A stretch of 64,000 nt of DNA from Microglena sp. YARC. Taxonomy: Eukaryota; Chlorophyta; Chlorophyceae; Chlamydomonadales; Chlamydomonadaceae. How positions within the stretch are numbered: position 1 is the first letter of the stretch; every line of letters starts with the position of its first letter. The notes beneath the pieces are model-generated. The model ran no database searches. It saw nothing but the letters and a program-made list of their open reading frames with translations, and had not been told where the DNA came from. Below are positions 9,533-21,759 of this stretch, in pieces. The stretch spans positions 59,400,326-59,464,325 of the forward strand of contig CM039463.1 in assembly GCA_022414725.1 (NCBI GenBank), read 5' to 3'. The position numbers and the translations under genes are program-made.

Positions 9533-12500
9533 TTATTCCGTTTTGAGCTTGCCAATGCAGCCAATCTTCTCTCTGAAGTCACAGAACTTGGCCCTGGGCA
9601 GAGCTTTGGTGAGCATGTCAGACATGTTGGCAGCAGTTGGGATCCAGTTCAGTTTGATACCTTCTTTCTTGGACTGCTCCTTGAGGAAGTAGAACCTGGT
9701 CCCCATGTGCTTCAGTCTGGATGAGAGCTTCTCCTGGTTCCAGGCACTAAGGGCAGCTTGGTTGTCACCATTAATGGTGAGAGCAGGGGGAACTATGCCT
9801 GTGGCAGAGTGTTGTAGTTTTCTCAACCACATTCCCTCCTGGGCTGCAGAGTTAGCTGCCATGAACTCAGCCTCTGTTGTGGACAAGGCTGTAGCAGATG
9901 CTTGGATCTTGGATGCCCATGAGATTGCTCCCCCTTGGTTGAGGAATACAAATAAAACCTGTGGTGGATTTCCTTGTGATTGGGCAGGCAGCATGGTCAG
10001 AATCACAGTAACCAATGAGAGGCTTGTTGGAGAAGGTGTAGGTGATGCCATGGTCTGGTGTATTAGACAGATACTTGAGGATACCAGTGGCAGCTTCCAT
10101 GTGGTCATGCAATGGGTGTGCACTGTGCCTGGCCAATCTGTTGACTGCTTGGGCAATGTCAGGTCTTGTGTTAACTGCCTGGTAGTTGAGGGAGCCCACA
10201 ATTTGGGCAAGGGTTAGGCCGGTGGCTGGGGTATCTTTGCCAGCATAGGGCAGGAGAGCATCTGGTAGGAGAGGCACAGGGAATCTGGTGCTGTTGGGTT
10301 CAGGAAGCATGTTGTGGGCACGCAGCAGGTCCTGGATGAACCTGGACTGGCAGATGTGTAGGGTGCCAGTTGATGCATTTCTTGTGATCTCATAGCCAAC
10401 AAACACTGAGGGGTCACCAAGGTCTCTAGTCTTGTACAGCGTCATGATGGTGGCCTTGTACTTGTCTAGGATGCTTTTGTCATAGGACAGCATAAGGAAG
10501 TCATCAACCCAGAGGAGTACCCAGATTATGGGCTTGTTGGCTGAGTTAGGGAGTACAAATAGACCTTGGTCTACGTCTACTTCTTTGAATCCTATAGCAG
10601 TCATATCTTCTTTTACCTTGAGGTACCACTGGCGAGAAGCTTGTTTGAGGCCATAAAGGCATTTCCACATGCGGCAGACCCTGCTGTGGTCCTGTTCGAA
10701 TCCTGGTGGTTGGGTGCAGTACAGTTCTTCTTCAACTATGCCATTGAGGAATGCTGTGGAAACGTCCAACTGTGCTAGGTATGCCTTGGGGTTGGCTGCC
10801 ATTGAGAGGATGTAACGAATGGTAGCATGTTTGGCCACTGGTGCAAAAACTTCATCATAGTCCATGCCTGGGCGTTGGGCATACCCTTTGGCAACTAGTC
10901 TTGCTTTGTACCTGACAATTTCTCCATCAACTGATTGTTTGATGTCAAAGACCCACTTGGTTCTTATAGCCTTGGCTCCTGATGGGAGTTCTGAGAGGGA
11001 CCAGGTGTTCATCTGTGCAAGTGCTGCTAGTTCTTCTTGCATAGCAGCTTTCCATTCTTTGGCCTGGGGGCTAGAGGGGGCTTCTTTTTCATTTTTGGGA
11101 ATGATAACTTGGTCTGCAGCTAGGAATGCTAGAAAGTTTGGGGAGTGCCTTTCTCTGCCAGTTCTTCTAGGTTCAACTAGTGATGGGTCTACTTCTAGTG
11201 GTGGGGGAATGTCAGGGCTTGGAGGTGTGGGCAGGTCCTGTTGTGGTAGAGATGGGGGGTTAGGGGGATCATCAGTTTCCTGAGGGATGTGTTCATCTCC
11301 TTGTTCAACAGTTTGGTTATTGGGTGTACTGGCTGCTGGTGTGAGATTGGATGCTGGTAATGTGAAGGTAGGCTGGTACACTGTGTCTGGGTTAAAAGAG
11401 AGGTTGTCTGGTAGGCCCCACACTTGTGGGTTGGTCTGATACTTAGCTTGTCTGGCAAGGATGTACTCTCTTTCTATGAGTTCAGACTGGGGTGGGATAG
11501 CAGGTACAGTGGTGTGTGGGATCATCTTCATCAACTTCAACTGGGATATCATCTTCCTAGTACCACAGCGTCTGCACCTGGGAATCCCTTTTGACCTGCC
11601 AGATTTTCAAATTCATTGAAAGTTATGTCTCTGGCGTCAAAAAATTTGTGTGAGGAGTCTACCACTCTGTAGGCTTTTCTTGAGTCTGAGTATCCAATGA
11701 GCCTGGTAATCTTGGCTGAGGGTGAGAACTTGAAATCTCTTGACTTAGGTGGAACATGTACATATGCTGTACAGCCAATTGTCCTGAGGTGATCTATCTT
11801 AGGCTTGATGCCATGGAAGAGTTCATATGGAGTTTTGTCGGATTCAGAGGTTGGTGAGAGGTTCCTGAGGATGCTTGCATTTTTGCCCATTTCTGCCCAG
11901 TATCTGTTGGGGAATTTAGATGAGAGGAGGAGAGCTGTGGACCTGTCATGCAGGGTTCTGTTCAGGCGTTCTGCTGCACCATTTGTAGAAGGGTTGCCTG
12001 GAACTGTGAAATTGAGGGTGATTCCTTTCCTTTTGCACCAATTTTTGAATCTGTTGCAAATGTATTCTGATCCATTGTCACAGAAAATAGTTCCAATTTT
12101 GTTCTGGGTGAGGACTTCATACCGTTCAAGCTCAGTGATTGTTGCACTGGCTACTGCACTCTTGGTTTTGTGAAATGTAACAATGGAGTATTTTGAGTAA
12201 TCATCTAGAATGCCTTGGAAGTAGAGGCTGCCATTCAGGCTAGGAATTTTCATTTTGCCACTCATGTCAATGTGAATGATTCCCATGGGTCTGGTAGCTC
12301 TGGTGTGAGATGTGAGGTAGGGGTTTTTGTCCATCTTGGAGAGGATGCAGATCTCACAGGTTTGCTTACTCATTTTCCTGAATGCAGATGAGGTGATGTC
12401 GTTTCCAATGACCATGTCTTCTGAGGCCATTCTTGCTAAGGAACTGTAGGCTAGATGTCCTAATCTAATGTGTTGTAGTTCAGCTGTCATAGGTGTCTTT

Positions 12501-13340
12501 CTGGAGACGGCTTCCATTGCTACAGCTGTCAGTGTATTCTGATCCTCTGATCAGTGTAGGATCATGTTTGACTACAGGGACTAGGTGCAGGTTACGTTTC
12601 TTGGATCCTGAGATGATGATTTTGTTATTGATGGTCATGGTACCTTCGTTAGAGGTGAATTTGATTTCCATGTTGGGTACATTTTGATAGCTGATGCCAT
12701 CGAGAACAAGTTGGGTGTGTTCTGGTCTGAGTTAAGGTGGACATTGAGGAGGTTGTGAAGTTTGCCATTCTCTCCTCTGATGAGGGCTGTGCCAGACTTT
12801 GTAATGTAGTATGGCCAGAGGCTGTGAGGACTTTTATGGGATTTATGTCTTTTATGTCATATAGAAGGCTGCATCTCCAGTCATGTGTGAGGTTGCACCT
12901 GTGTACATGATCCAGTTTTTGATATGCCTGCGTGTGTGTTTGGTTGCATTAAGGCATAGTGAGTACTGGGTTTTGTTGTCTTGCTGTGGATGTTGAGTAC
13001 TTGTGCTGGCGTTTGTTAGGGTATAGACTCCTCATCCTTAGTTTGTAAAAGGGTCTCATGTTGAGCCATGGAATGGCACAAGATCTGTGCCAGGTCTGCG
13101 TTCTCAAAATACCAGTCTGCATAAACATCTTTGAGCCAGTACATGAGGTCTATGTGCATGGAATCCTTGTACTGTATCCTGAGTGCCGGGGACATGTGGT
13201 CCAAGATGTAGATCTTAGAGTTTAAGTTTTATCTTAGGTAGGGCATGTCTATACTTTTTTCTCCATCACCTTAATATCCTGAGAGATGTCCTTCAGCCAT
13301 GGTGGAACTCTGTAGCGTTGGACTCCGACGGTGCATCCAT
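9533..13340 (-). pseudogene. Copia gag-pol polyprotein (copy A), frameshifted
   Basis: On the minus strand from MDAPSES at 13340: a short Gag-like region of about 150 residues without a CCHC zinc knuckle; a protease-like site reading MYTGATSHM; the integrase HHCC region (HIRLGHL...CEICILSK); the integrase core with HID, CDNGSEY and AAERLNRT; RT with FAPVAKHATIR, DVSTAFLNG, LYGLKQASRQWY and WVDDFL; and RNase H with YCDSDHA, STTEAEFMA and a C-terminal end at 9533. Frames shift near 13020-13210, 12480-12670, 11550 and 9870-10210. In the protease site the catalytic Asp of DSG is Tyr. Most breaks are single-base indels, some of which are absent from copy B. Confidence 0.9.
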
Positions 13341-13682
13341 TTGAGAAGGGCTGGGATGATTCAGGGTAGAAGTCGGGAGGGGGGGGGGGGGGGGGGTTAC
13401 AGTTTGGCTTGCGGGGCCGTGAGGTAAGAGTCGGCAGAAAGGGAGGAGAGGGAACGATGGGTTAACGCAGTGGAAGGGGGGGGGGGGGGGGGGGGGGGGG
13501 GGCTGGTGTTCCAGCGGGGTGCCTAGCAATCAGAGAAGATTCTGCAACTGAGATCCTTTTCCTTCGGTTGTTGCGGCGGCAACTGTAGCAGGCACTGCAG
13601 CGCGCGGAGCTCGGGATCTACGGACAGGGTAACAGGCTTGATGCGCTCAAGTCTGTTGCAGTTACTGTAGTGGAACACGTGC

Positions 13683-13702
13683 GGCGTTGATGGGCGATAA
13701 CC
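13683..13702 (-). promoter_or_regulatory. probable primer-binding site (half-tRNA-iMet type)
   Basis: Immediately after the 5' LTR the coding strand reads GGTTATCGCCCATC. From knowledge of Drosophila copia, whose PBS starts GGTTATGGGCCC and pairs with the anticodon region of initiator tRNA-Met, this looks like the same half-tRNA priming strategy with a few mismatches. The same site follows the LTR at 21017. Confidence 0.5.
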
Positions 13703-13943
13703 TTATATTTCTGGAGCGATATGTCTTGAGCACTCTCACAGGGAAGGACCTAGGGCGTGTGCTTACAATCGTGATAGCATGTCAAGCGACATGAAAGTAT
13801 AAGAAGGGAAAGGCGACAGTACCTCAGGTACTGCCGCCGTAGGTGCCGGCCCTAACGGACGGAGGCACTACTATGGAAGCTTCCAGGCAGAAGCCTGGCG
13901 CCCCAAGACACTCTAGCTGGACCGGGAGAACCGGTCTATAACA
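13703..13943 (-). repeat. 5' LTR of Copia copy A
   Basis: About 241 bp, matching the 3' LTR with small indels. On the coding strand it is followed at 13702 by GGTTATCGCCC, a likely primer-binding site. Confidence 0.9.
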
Positions 13944-14439
13944 CCGACAGGAGTGCCAATATCGCTCCACAACCGAGCCTGGCCTCAGACATGGAGCTGG
14001 CTGAGAAGATACAATTAAAGTTGAGCCCAAGTACTCATGCTTTGAGGCAGTATGGAAAATGACTTTCGCCAAAAGCGCGGTTAGCCTTACATAAAAGTGG
14101 CGCTGTGGGCCTACGCCCTGCGCGCCCTACCATACATTGAACATGTGATTAAACATTATGTTCGATGGCAATTTCCATCCCCTGTAACATGTTGAAGGTC
14201 GTACTCAAGATCATCAATGTAGGCTATCACTGATTGAACGCTAGCTGTAGGAACGCTTCCTCCTTGAACAAAATTAATGATTCCACAGATCCATTGCAAT
14301 AATCCACCCCACAACTTGCTAATTAGTTCGAAGAAGAAGAAAAAGTTTTTTTCGCGTTTACACTTTTTTTACTGCCGAAGACGGCGAGCAGCCTAATTGC
14401 TGGCCGAAGCTATGCAACCAAGTTCTAGTTCAATCTAGT

Positions 14440-15290
14440 CCGAAGCACACACTAGTGGCACGAGGGTAGCCCCAATTAATCATTTAGCTGTCATACCACA
14501 TTGCATCTGTTTAACTAGATATACCTATACCTGCATATTTTACAGTTATAAGCACACACTAGAGACACGAGGGTAGACTCAATTAATAATTTAGCTGTCA
14601 TACCACATTGCATCTGTTTAACTAGATATACCTATACCTGCATATTTCATAGTTATAAGCACACACTAGAGACACAAGGTAGACTCAATTAATCATTTAG
14701 CTGTCATACCACATTGCATCTGTTTAACTAGGTATACCTATACCTGCATATTTTACAGTTATAAGCACACACTAGAGACACGAGGGTAGACTCAATTAAT
14801 CATTTAGCTGTCATACCACATTGCATCTGTTTAACTAGGTATACCTATACCTGCATATTTTACAGTTATAAGCACACACTAGAGACACGAGGGTAGACTC
14901 AATTAATCATTTAGCTGTCATACCCACATTGCATCTGTTTAACTAGGTCTATACCTATACCTGCATATTTTACAGTTATAAAGCACACACTAGAGACACG
15001 AGGGTAGACTCAATTAATCATTTAGCTGTCATACCACATTGCATCTGTTTAAACTAGGTATACCTATACCTGCATATTTTACAGTTATAAGCACACACTA
15101 GAGACACGAGGTAGACTCAATTAATCATTTAGCTGTCGCACCACATTGCATCTGTTTAACTAGGTATACCTATACCTGCAATTTTACAGTTATAAGCACA
15201 CACTAAGACACGAGGGTAGACTCAATAATCATTTAGCTGTCGTACAACATTGTATCTGTTTAACTAGATGTAACTACAGTAAGTATACAA
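14440..15290. repeat. 107-bp satellite array, about 8 units (copy 1)
   Basis: The unit AAGCACACACTAGAGACACG...TGCATATTTTACAGTTAT recurs at about 14551, 14658, 14764, 14871 and onwards, with degenerate units near 15405 and 15555. Each unit contains TTTAGCTGTCATACCACATT. Confidence 0.92.
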
Positions 15291-15330
15291 AACTATAAGT
15301 CATACATTTCTATACCTGCATATTATAGCA

Positions 15331-15391
15331 CAGAGTCTCATACACCCTCGCGGTGTCAAGTAGACTTTAACATGTAATGTAATGTAATATT
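15331..15391 (+). repeat. LINE 3'-end fragment with (TGTAA)n tail (copy 1)
   Basis: GCACAGAGTCTCATACACCC through CATGTAATGTAATGTAAT matches the 3' terminus of the LINE at 61740-61810, including a small ACACC/GGTGT hairpin and the pentamer tail. It is either a very short 5'-truncated LINE insertion or the tail of a SINE using the same reverse transcriptase. Confidence 0.8.
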
Positions 15392-15724
15392 GTGTACCGT
15401 TAGTTATAAGCACACACTTGTGACACGAGGGTAGACTCAATGAACCATGTAGCTCAGCCAAACCACATTATATCTGTTTAACTAGATGTAACTACAATCA
15501 GTATACAAAACTTAAATTCATACATTACTATACCTATCTATTTTATAGTTCTAAGCACACACTTGTGACACGCAGGTAGACTCAATGAACCATGTAGCTC
15601 TGTCATACCACATTGTCTCGGTATGACTACATATAACTATGATTCATTCTCACCCAAGGAGGTGGGTGCCCCAGCACAAAGAAAAAACAAGGAGGACCTA
15701 GAACTGCAGGCATATCCCATTTCA

Positions 15725-15790
15725 ACAACTGGTTCAATGGTTTATCATTCGTTGAACCGATGAAGGTGCTGGGTTCGAATCCCTAAAGGT
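15725..15790 (+). other. tRNA-like sequence with pol III A and B boxes (copy 1)
   Basis: An A-box match (TGGTTCAATGG, 15730-15740) and a perfect B box (GGTTCGAATCC, 15772-15782) are spaced as in a tRNA. The anticodon stem is bulged, the T stem pairs only in part, and no acceptor stem forms. It is not a functional tRNA; it may be the head of a tRNA-derived SINE or a decayed tRNA. Confidence 0.5.
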
Positions 15791-15839
15791 GCGCTTTAGT
15801 GTCCGCGGTCGCTGTCAACCGCCATGGCACCTTTGTCCA

Positions 15840-16075
15840 CGGCTTTTTCGGCTACGAGCAGCACCTTCTAGGCAGCTCCCTTAGCCAGTCACTGGGAAGG
15901 AATACCAGTAGCATAACTAATCTTTTCGGCAACAAAGCAGCACCTTCTAGGCAGCTCCCCGAGCCAGCCACTGGGAAAGTATACCAGTAGCATAACTTAT
16001 CTTTCCGGCTACAAAAAGAAGCACCTTCTAGGCAGCTCCCTAAGCCAGCCACTGGGCTAAGCCCCAAGATTTGAA
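15840..16075. repeat. three ~86-bp repeats (CTTCTAGGCAGCTCCC), copy 1
   Basis: GCACCTTCTAGGCAGCTCCC...AGCCACTGGGAAAG occurs three times in tandem. Related CTAGGCAGCTCCC motifs appear near 17290, 32525 and in the 53-bp array at 32.7-33.4 kb, so this belongs to a wider repeat family. The duplicate is at about 23165-23395. Confidence 0.8.
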
Positions 16076-16779
16076 CATTAGCTGAAAGCTGATTCTGCCA
16101 GCTTTCATATACACTAATTTGCTTTATTTGGCGGATAGCAAGGTATGGGAGGTATTCATGGCTAAAAAGAAAAGCCATAACCAGTAGCCTCGCCTGCCTC
16201 TCCTCTTTTGGTCTTACCGCCCTCAGTGTAGCCGAGACCCCCCTGTTACACCGAATGGGTCCTACTTATACGTAAGGGTTCGGTGTCGTCCAAGGCCTCC
16301 GGCCCACGTGACCCACGCATGAACCCGGAACATGGAGGGCAACAAAGCAACCCCCAAAGGCTCTAATGTAGCACCCCCAGACCACCAAGGTACGTCATGT
16401 AGCACTTGTTGTCGTACTTGCAAGGTGTGTAATGTAGCACTTGTTGTAGCACTTGCAAGGTGTGTAATGTAGCACTTATGTTACTAGTAGCACTGAGTAG
16501 CACCTTTAAATAAAAGCATGTCAAGAAGACCCACCTCCTTAGGTGGACACCCTTGTCATCCAAACAAGCCCTAGGCGCGTCACAAGCGACGCGGAAAATT
16601 GGCGGAGAGTGTTGGCTATCGGAGTGACAGGTGGCACCAGAATCGAGTGCGGCAGACCGAAGCCAGGGTTTACGGCAAGGCCAGGAGCCAGTTAGAGCCA
16701 GGTTCCCTGTGGTCAGACAAATGGACAACGGAGTGACCCTGGGGGCTCCCGCCCCCCGAAGGGGGCTCCGCCAAAACTT

Positions 16780-17215
16780 GTCCGGTACTAAGGGGAATAT
16801 AACCCATACTATTGGTGACTCCTTGTCATACACACAAAAAACAATACCGGCACTATGGGGATGATACTATGGGGTCTCCTTGTCATCCACACAACAAACA
16901 ATACCGGGACTATGGGGATGGTACTAAGGGACTCCTTGCCATACACAACAACCAGTACGGTACTAAGGGGAACATGACCGATACTATGAGGTCTCCTTGT
17001 CATCCACACAACAAAACAATACCGGGACTATGGGATGGTACTAAGGGGACTCCTTGCCATACACAAAACCAGTACCGTACTAAGGGGAATATGACCGATA
17101 CTATGAGGTCTCCTTGTCATCCACACAACAAACAATACCGGGACTATGGGGATGGTACTAAGGGGACTCCTTGTCATACACAAAAAACATGTCTGGTACT
17201 ATGGGGATAAAGTAA
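16780..17215. repeat. GGTACTAAGGGGA satellite, copy 1
   Basis: Mixed units of GGTACTAAGGGGACTCC, ATACCGGGACTATGGGGATG and GGTCTCCTTGTCATCCACAC alternate. The second copy is at about 24100-24535. The open frames in it are repeat artefacts. Confidence 0.85.
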
Positions 17216-17590
17216 CAGTGCATCATGTTTCCTAATGCTACAACCGTCATGTCAACTTTAAGACACTCTAGCTTGCTTCAGGTTGGCCCTAGGAGCTGCC
17301 TAGAAGCTGCTACGTGTAGCCCAAAAACGAAACAGTGCTAAGGAAGGGGAGAATAACTCTTGCCCTGCATGGCCCAATAGTGCAACATGTTTCCTAATGC
17401 TACCACATGAGGTGGGGTGACAAGTTCTATGCAGCGTCGCATGCGATGCTAAAATTTGGCGGAGAAGGTTTGCGATGGAGCGACAGGTGCCGGTGGCAAC
17501 GGAAGCGAGTCAGTTACGAGACTGTTGGCTGAAGTGTCAGGCTTTGTCTCGGTCAGACGGTCGGACGGTCGGTCGGATGGACACATGGGT

Positions 17591-20500
17591 TGGTGCTGTT
17601 GGGTTCAGGAAGCATGTTGTGGGCACGCAGCAGGTCCTGGATGAACCTGGACTGGCAGATGTGTAGGGTGCCAGTTGATGCATTTCTTGTGATCTCATAG
17701 CCAACAAACACTGAGGGGTCACCAAGGTCTCTAGTCTTGTACAGCGTCATGATGGTGGTCTTGTACTTGTCTAGGATGCTTTTGTCATAGGACAGCATAA
17801 GGAAGTCATCAACCCAGAGGAGTACCCAGATTATGGGCTTGTTGGCTGAGTTAGGGAGTACAAATAGACCTTGGTCTACGTCTACTTCTTTGAATCCTAT
17901 AGCAGTCATATCTTCTTTTACCTTGAGGTACCACTGGCGAGAAGCTTGTTTGAGGCCATAAAGGCATTTCCACATGCGGCAGACCCTGCTGTGGTCCTGT
18001 TCGAATCCTGGTGGTTGGGTGCAGTACAGTTCTTCTTCAACTATGCCATTGAGGAATGCTGTGGAAACGTCCAACTGTGCTAGGTATGCCTTGGGGTTGG
18101 CTGCCATTGAGAGGATGTAACGAATGGTAGCATGTTTGGCCACTGGTGCAAAAACTTCATCATAGTCCATGCCTGGGCGTTGGGCATACCCTTTGGCAAC
18201 TAGTCTTGCTTTGTACCTGACAATTTCTCCATCAACTGATTGTTTGATGTCAAAGACCCACTTGGTTCTTATAGCCTTGGCTCCTGATGGGAGTTCTGAG
18301 AGGGACCAGGTGTTCATCTGTGCAAGTGCTGCTAGTTCTTCTTGCATAGCAGCTTTCCATTCTTTGGCCTGGGGGCTAGAGGGGGCTTCTTTTTCATTTT
18401 TGGGAATGATAACTTGGTCTGCAGCTAGGAATGCTAGAAAGTTTGGGGAGTGCCTTTCTCTGCCAGTTCTTCTAGGTTCAACTAGTGATGGGTCTACTTC
18501 TAGTGGTGGGGGAATGTCAGGGCTTGGAGGTGTGGGCAGGTCCTGTTGTGGTAGAGATGGGGGGTTAGGGGGATCATCAGTTTCCTGAGGGATGTGTTCA
18601 TCTCCTTGTTCAACAGTTTGGTTATTGGGTGTACTGGCTGCTGGTGTGAGATTGGATGCTGGTAATGTGAAGGTAGGCTGGTACACTGTGTCTGGGTTAA
18701 AAGAGAGGTTGTCTGGTAGGCCCCACACTTGTGGGTTGGTCTGATACTTAGCTTGTCTGGCAAGGATGTACTCTCTTTCTATGAGTTCAGACTGGGTGGG
18801 GATAGCAGGTACAGGTGGTGTGGGATCATCTTCATCAACTTCAACTGGGATATCATCTTCCTAGTACCACAGCGTCTGCACCTGGGAATCCCTTTTGACC
18901 TGCCAGATTTTCAAATTCATTGAAAGTTATGTCTCTGGCGTCAAAAAATTTGTGTGAGGAGTCTACCACTCTGTAGGCTTTTCTTGAGTCTGAGTATCCA
19001 ATGAGCCTGGTAATCTTGGCTGAGGGTGAGAACTTGAAATCTCTTGACTTAGGTGGAACATGTACATATGCTGTACAGCCAATTGTCCTGAGGTGATCTA
19101 TCTTAGGCTTGATGCCATGGAAGAGTTCATATGGAGTTTTGTCGGATTCAGAGGTTGGTGAGAGGTTCCTGAGGATGCTTGCATTTTTGCCCATTTCTGC
19201 CCAGTATCTGTTGGGGAATTTAGATGAGAGGAGGAGAGCTGTGGACCTGTCATGCAGGGTTCTGTTCAGGCGTTCTGCTGCACCATTTGTAGAAGGGTTG
19301 CCTGGAACTGTGAAATTGAGGGTGATTCCTTTCCTTTTGCACCAATTTTTGAATCTGTTGCAAATGTATTCTGATCCATTGTCACAGAAAATAGTTCCAA
19401 TTTTGTTCTGGGTGAGGACTTCATACCGTTCAAGCTCAGTGATTGTTGCACTGGCTACTGCACTCTTGGTTTTGTGAAATGTAACAATGGAGTATTTTGA
19501 GTAATCATCTAGAATGCCTTGGAAGTAGAGGCTGCCATTCAGGCTAGGAATTTTCATTTTGCCACTCATGTCAATGTGAATGATTCCCATGGGTCTGGTA
19601 GCTCTGGTGTGAGATGTGAGGTAGGGGTTTTTTGTCCATCTTGGAGAGGATGCAGATCTCACAGGTTTGCTTACTCATTTTCCTGAATGCAGATGAGGTG
19701 ATGTCGTTTCCAATGACCATGTCTTCTGAGGCCATTCTTGCTAAGGAACTGTAGGCTAGATGTCCTAATCTAATGTGTTGTAGTTCAGCTGTCATAGGTG
19801 TCTTTCTGGAGACGGCTTCCATTGCTACAGCTGTCGTGTATTCTGATCCTCTGATCAGTGTAGGATCATGTTTGACTACAGGGACTAGGTGCAGGTTACG
19901 TTTCTTGGATCCTGAGATGATGATTTTGTTATTGATGGTCATGGTACCTTCGTTAGAGGTGAATTTGATTTCCATGTTGGGTACATTTTTGATAGCTGAT
20001 GCCATCGAGAACAAGTTGGGTGTGTTCTGGTCTGAGTTAAGGTGGACATTGAGGAGGTTGTGAAGTTTGCCATTCTCTCCTCTGATGAGGGCTGTGCCAG
20101 ACTTTGTAATGTAGGTATGGCCAGAGGCTGTGAGGACTTTTATGGGATTTATGTCTTTTATGTCATATAGAAGGCTGGCATCTCCAGTCATGTGTGAGGT
20201 TGCACCTGTGTACATGATCCAGTTTTTGTATATGCTGCGTGTGTGTTTGGTTGCATTAAGGGCATAGTGAGTACTGGGTTTGTTGTCTTGCTGTGGATGT
20301 TGAGTACTTGTGCTGGCGTTTGTTAGGGGTATAGACTCCTCATCCTTAGTTTTGTAAAAGGGTCTCATGTTGAGCCATGGGAATGGCACAAGATCTGTGC
20401 CAGGGTCTGCGTTCTCAAAATACCAGTCTGCATAAACATCTTTGAGCCAGTACATGAGGTCTATGTGCATGGAATCCTTGTACTGTATCCTGAGTGCCGG

Positions 20501-20653
20501 GGACATGTGGTCCAAGATGTAGATCTTAGAGTTAAGTTTTATCTTAGGTAGGGGCATGTCTATACTTTTTTCCTCCATCACCTTAATATCCTGAGAGATG
20601 TCCTTCAGCCATTGGTGGAACTCTGTAGCGTTGGACTCCGACGGTGCATCCAT
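17591..20653 (-). pseudogene. Copia gag-pol, copy B, truncated in RT
   Basis: The minus strand starts at MDAPSES (20653) and stays open to 19571 through Gag-like, protease-like (MYTGATSHM, catalytic Asp again replaced) and integrase HHCC sequence. An extra T near 19627 shifts the frame into the integrase core (19662-18853). RT runs from 18728 until the duplication junction near 17591, where the frame passes into unrelated sequence and stops at 17553. RNase H and the 3' LTR are absent. Compared with copy A the first third is better preserved. Confidence 0.9.
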
Positions 20654-21016
20654 TTGAGAAGGGCTGGGATGATTCAGGGTAGAAGTCGGGAGGGGGGGGG
20701 GGGGGGGGGGGGGTTACAGTTTGGCTTGCGGGGGCCGGTGGGGTAAGGAGTCGGCAGAAAGGGAGGAGAGGGAACGATGGTTAACGCAGTGGGAGGGGGG
20801 GGGGGGGGGGGGGGCTGGTGTTCCAGCGGGGTGCCTAGCAATCAGAGAAGATTCTGCAACTGAGATCCTTTTCCTTCGGTTGTTGCGGCGGCAACTGTAG
20901 CAGGCACTGCAGGTGCGCGGGAGCTCGGGATCTACGGACAGGGTAACAGGCTTGATGCGCTCAAGTCTGTTGCAGTACTGTAGTGGAACACGTTGCGGCG
21001 TTGATGGGCGATAACC

Positions 21017-21262
21017 TTTAGATTTCTGGAGCGATATGTCTTGAGCACTCTCACAGGGAAGGACCTAGGGCGTGTGCTTACAATCGTGATAGCATGTCAA
21101 GCGACATGGAAAGTATAAGAAGGGAAAGGCGACAGTACCTCAGGGTACTGCCGCCGGTAGGTGCCGGCCCTAACGGACGGAGGCACTACTATGGAAGCTT
21201 CCAGGCAGAAGGCCTGGCGCCCCAAGACACTCTAGCTGGACCGGGAGAACCGGTCTATAACA
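21017..21262 (-). repeat. 5' LTR of Copia copy B
   Basis: 246 bp with the same ends as the other LTRs, followed outward by CCGAC at 21263-21267, which is the duplicated copy of the right-hand target site. Confidence 0.9.
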
Positions 21263-21759
21263 CCGACAGGAGTGCCAATATCGCTCCACAACCGAGCCTG
21301 GCCTCAGACATGGAGCTGGCTGAGAAGATACAATTAAAGTTGAGCCCAAGTACTCATGCTTTGAGGCAGTATGGAAAATGACTTTCGCCAAAAGCGCGGT
21401 TAGCCTTACATAAAAGTGGCGCTGTGGGCCTACGCCCTGCGCGCCCTACCATACATTGAACATGTGATTAAACATTATGTTCGATGGCAATTTCCATCCC
21501 CTGTAACATGTTGAAGGTCGTACTCAAGATCATCAATGTAGGCTATCACTGATTGAACGCTAGCTGTAGGAACGCTTCCTCCTTGAACAAAATTAATGAT
21601 TCCACAGATCCATTGCAATAATCCACCCCACAACTTGCTAATTAGTTCGAAGAAGAAGAAAAAGTTTTTTTCGCGTTTACACTTTTTTTACTGCCGAAGA
21701 CGGCGAGCAGCCTAATTGCTGGCCGAAGCTATGCAACCAAGTTCTAGTTCAATCTAGTC

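Larger units (their letters stand above)
8669..13943 (-). mobile_element. Copia-type LTR retrotransposon (copy A), complete but decayed
   Basis: Two LTRs of about 245 bp (8669-8914 and 13703-13943) bracket a minus-strand Copia gag-protease-integrase-RT-RNase H region. The pentamer CCGAC flanks both ends (8664-8668 and 13944-13948), a clean 5-bp target duplication. The LTRs begin TGTTATAGACC on the coding strand. A PPT and a PBS lie in the expected places. Several frameshifts break the polyprotein. The order integrase before RT identifies Copia (Pseudoviridae) rather than Gypsy. The element spans the left breakpoint of the 7.3-kb tandem duplication. Confidence 0.92.
10286..17590. repeat. 7.3-kb direct tandem duplication, copy 1
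   Basis: The 7305-bp segment from TGGTGCTGTTGGG in the Copia RT region through to ACACATGGGT is repeated directly from 17591. The copies are nearly identical and differ mainly by small indels. It carries the 5' part of the Copia, its 5' LTR, the 107-bp array, a LINE-tail fragment, a tRNA-like sequence and satellite blocks. Confidence 0.93.

Noticed and set aside
14440..15640. Regular array considered as CRISPR
   Set aside because: Units are contiguous 107-bp satellites without unique spacers, in a eukaryotic context.
17591..21262. Second Copia considered as an independent insertion
   Set aside because: It lacks a 3' LTR, begins mid-RT, and its right flank including CCGAC is identical to that of copy A over kilobases; tandem duplication explains it.
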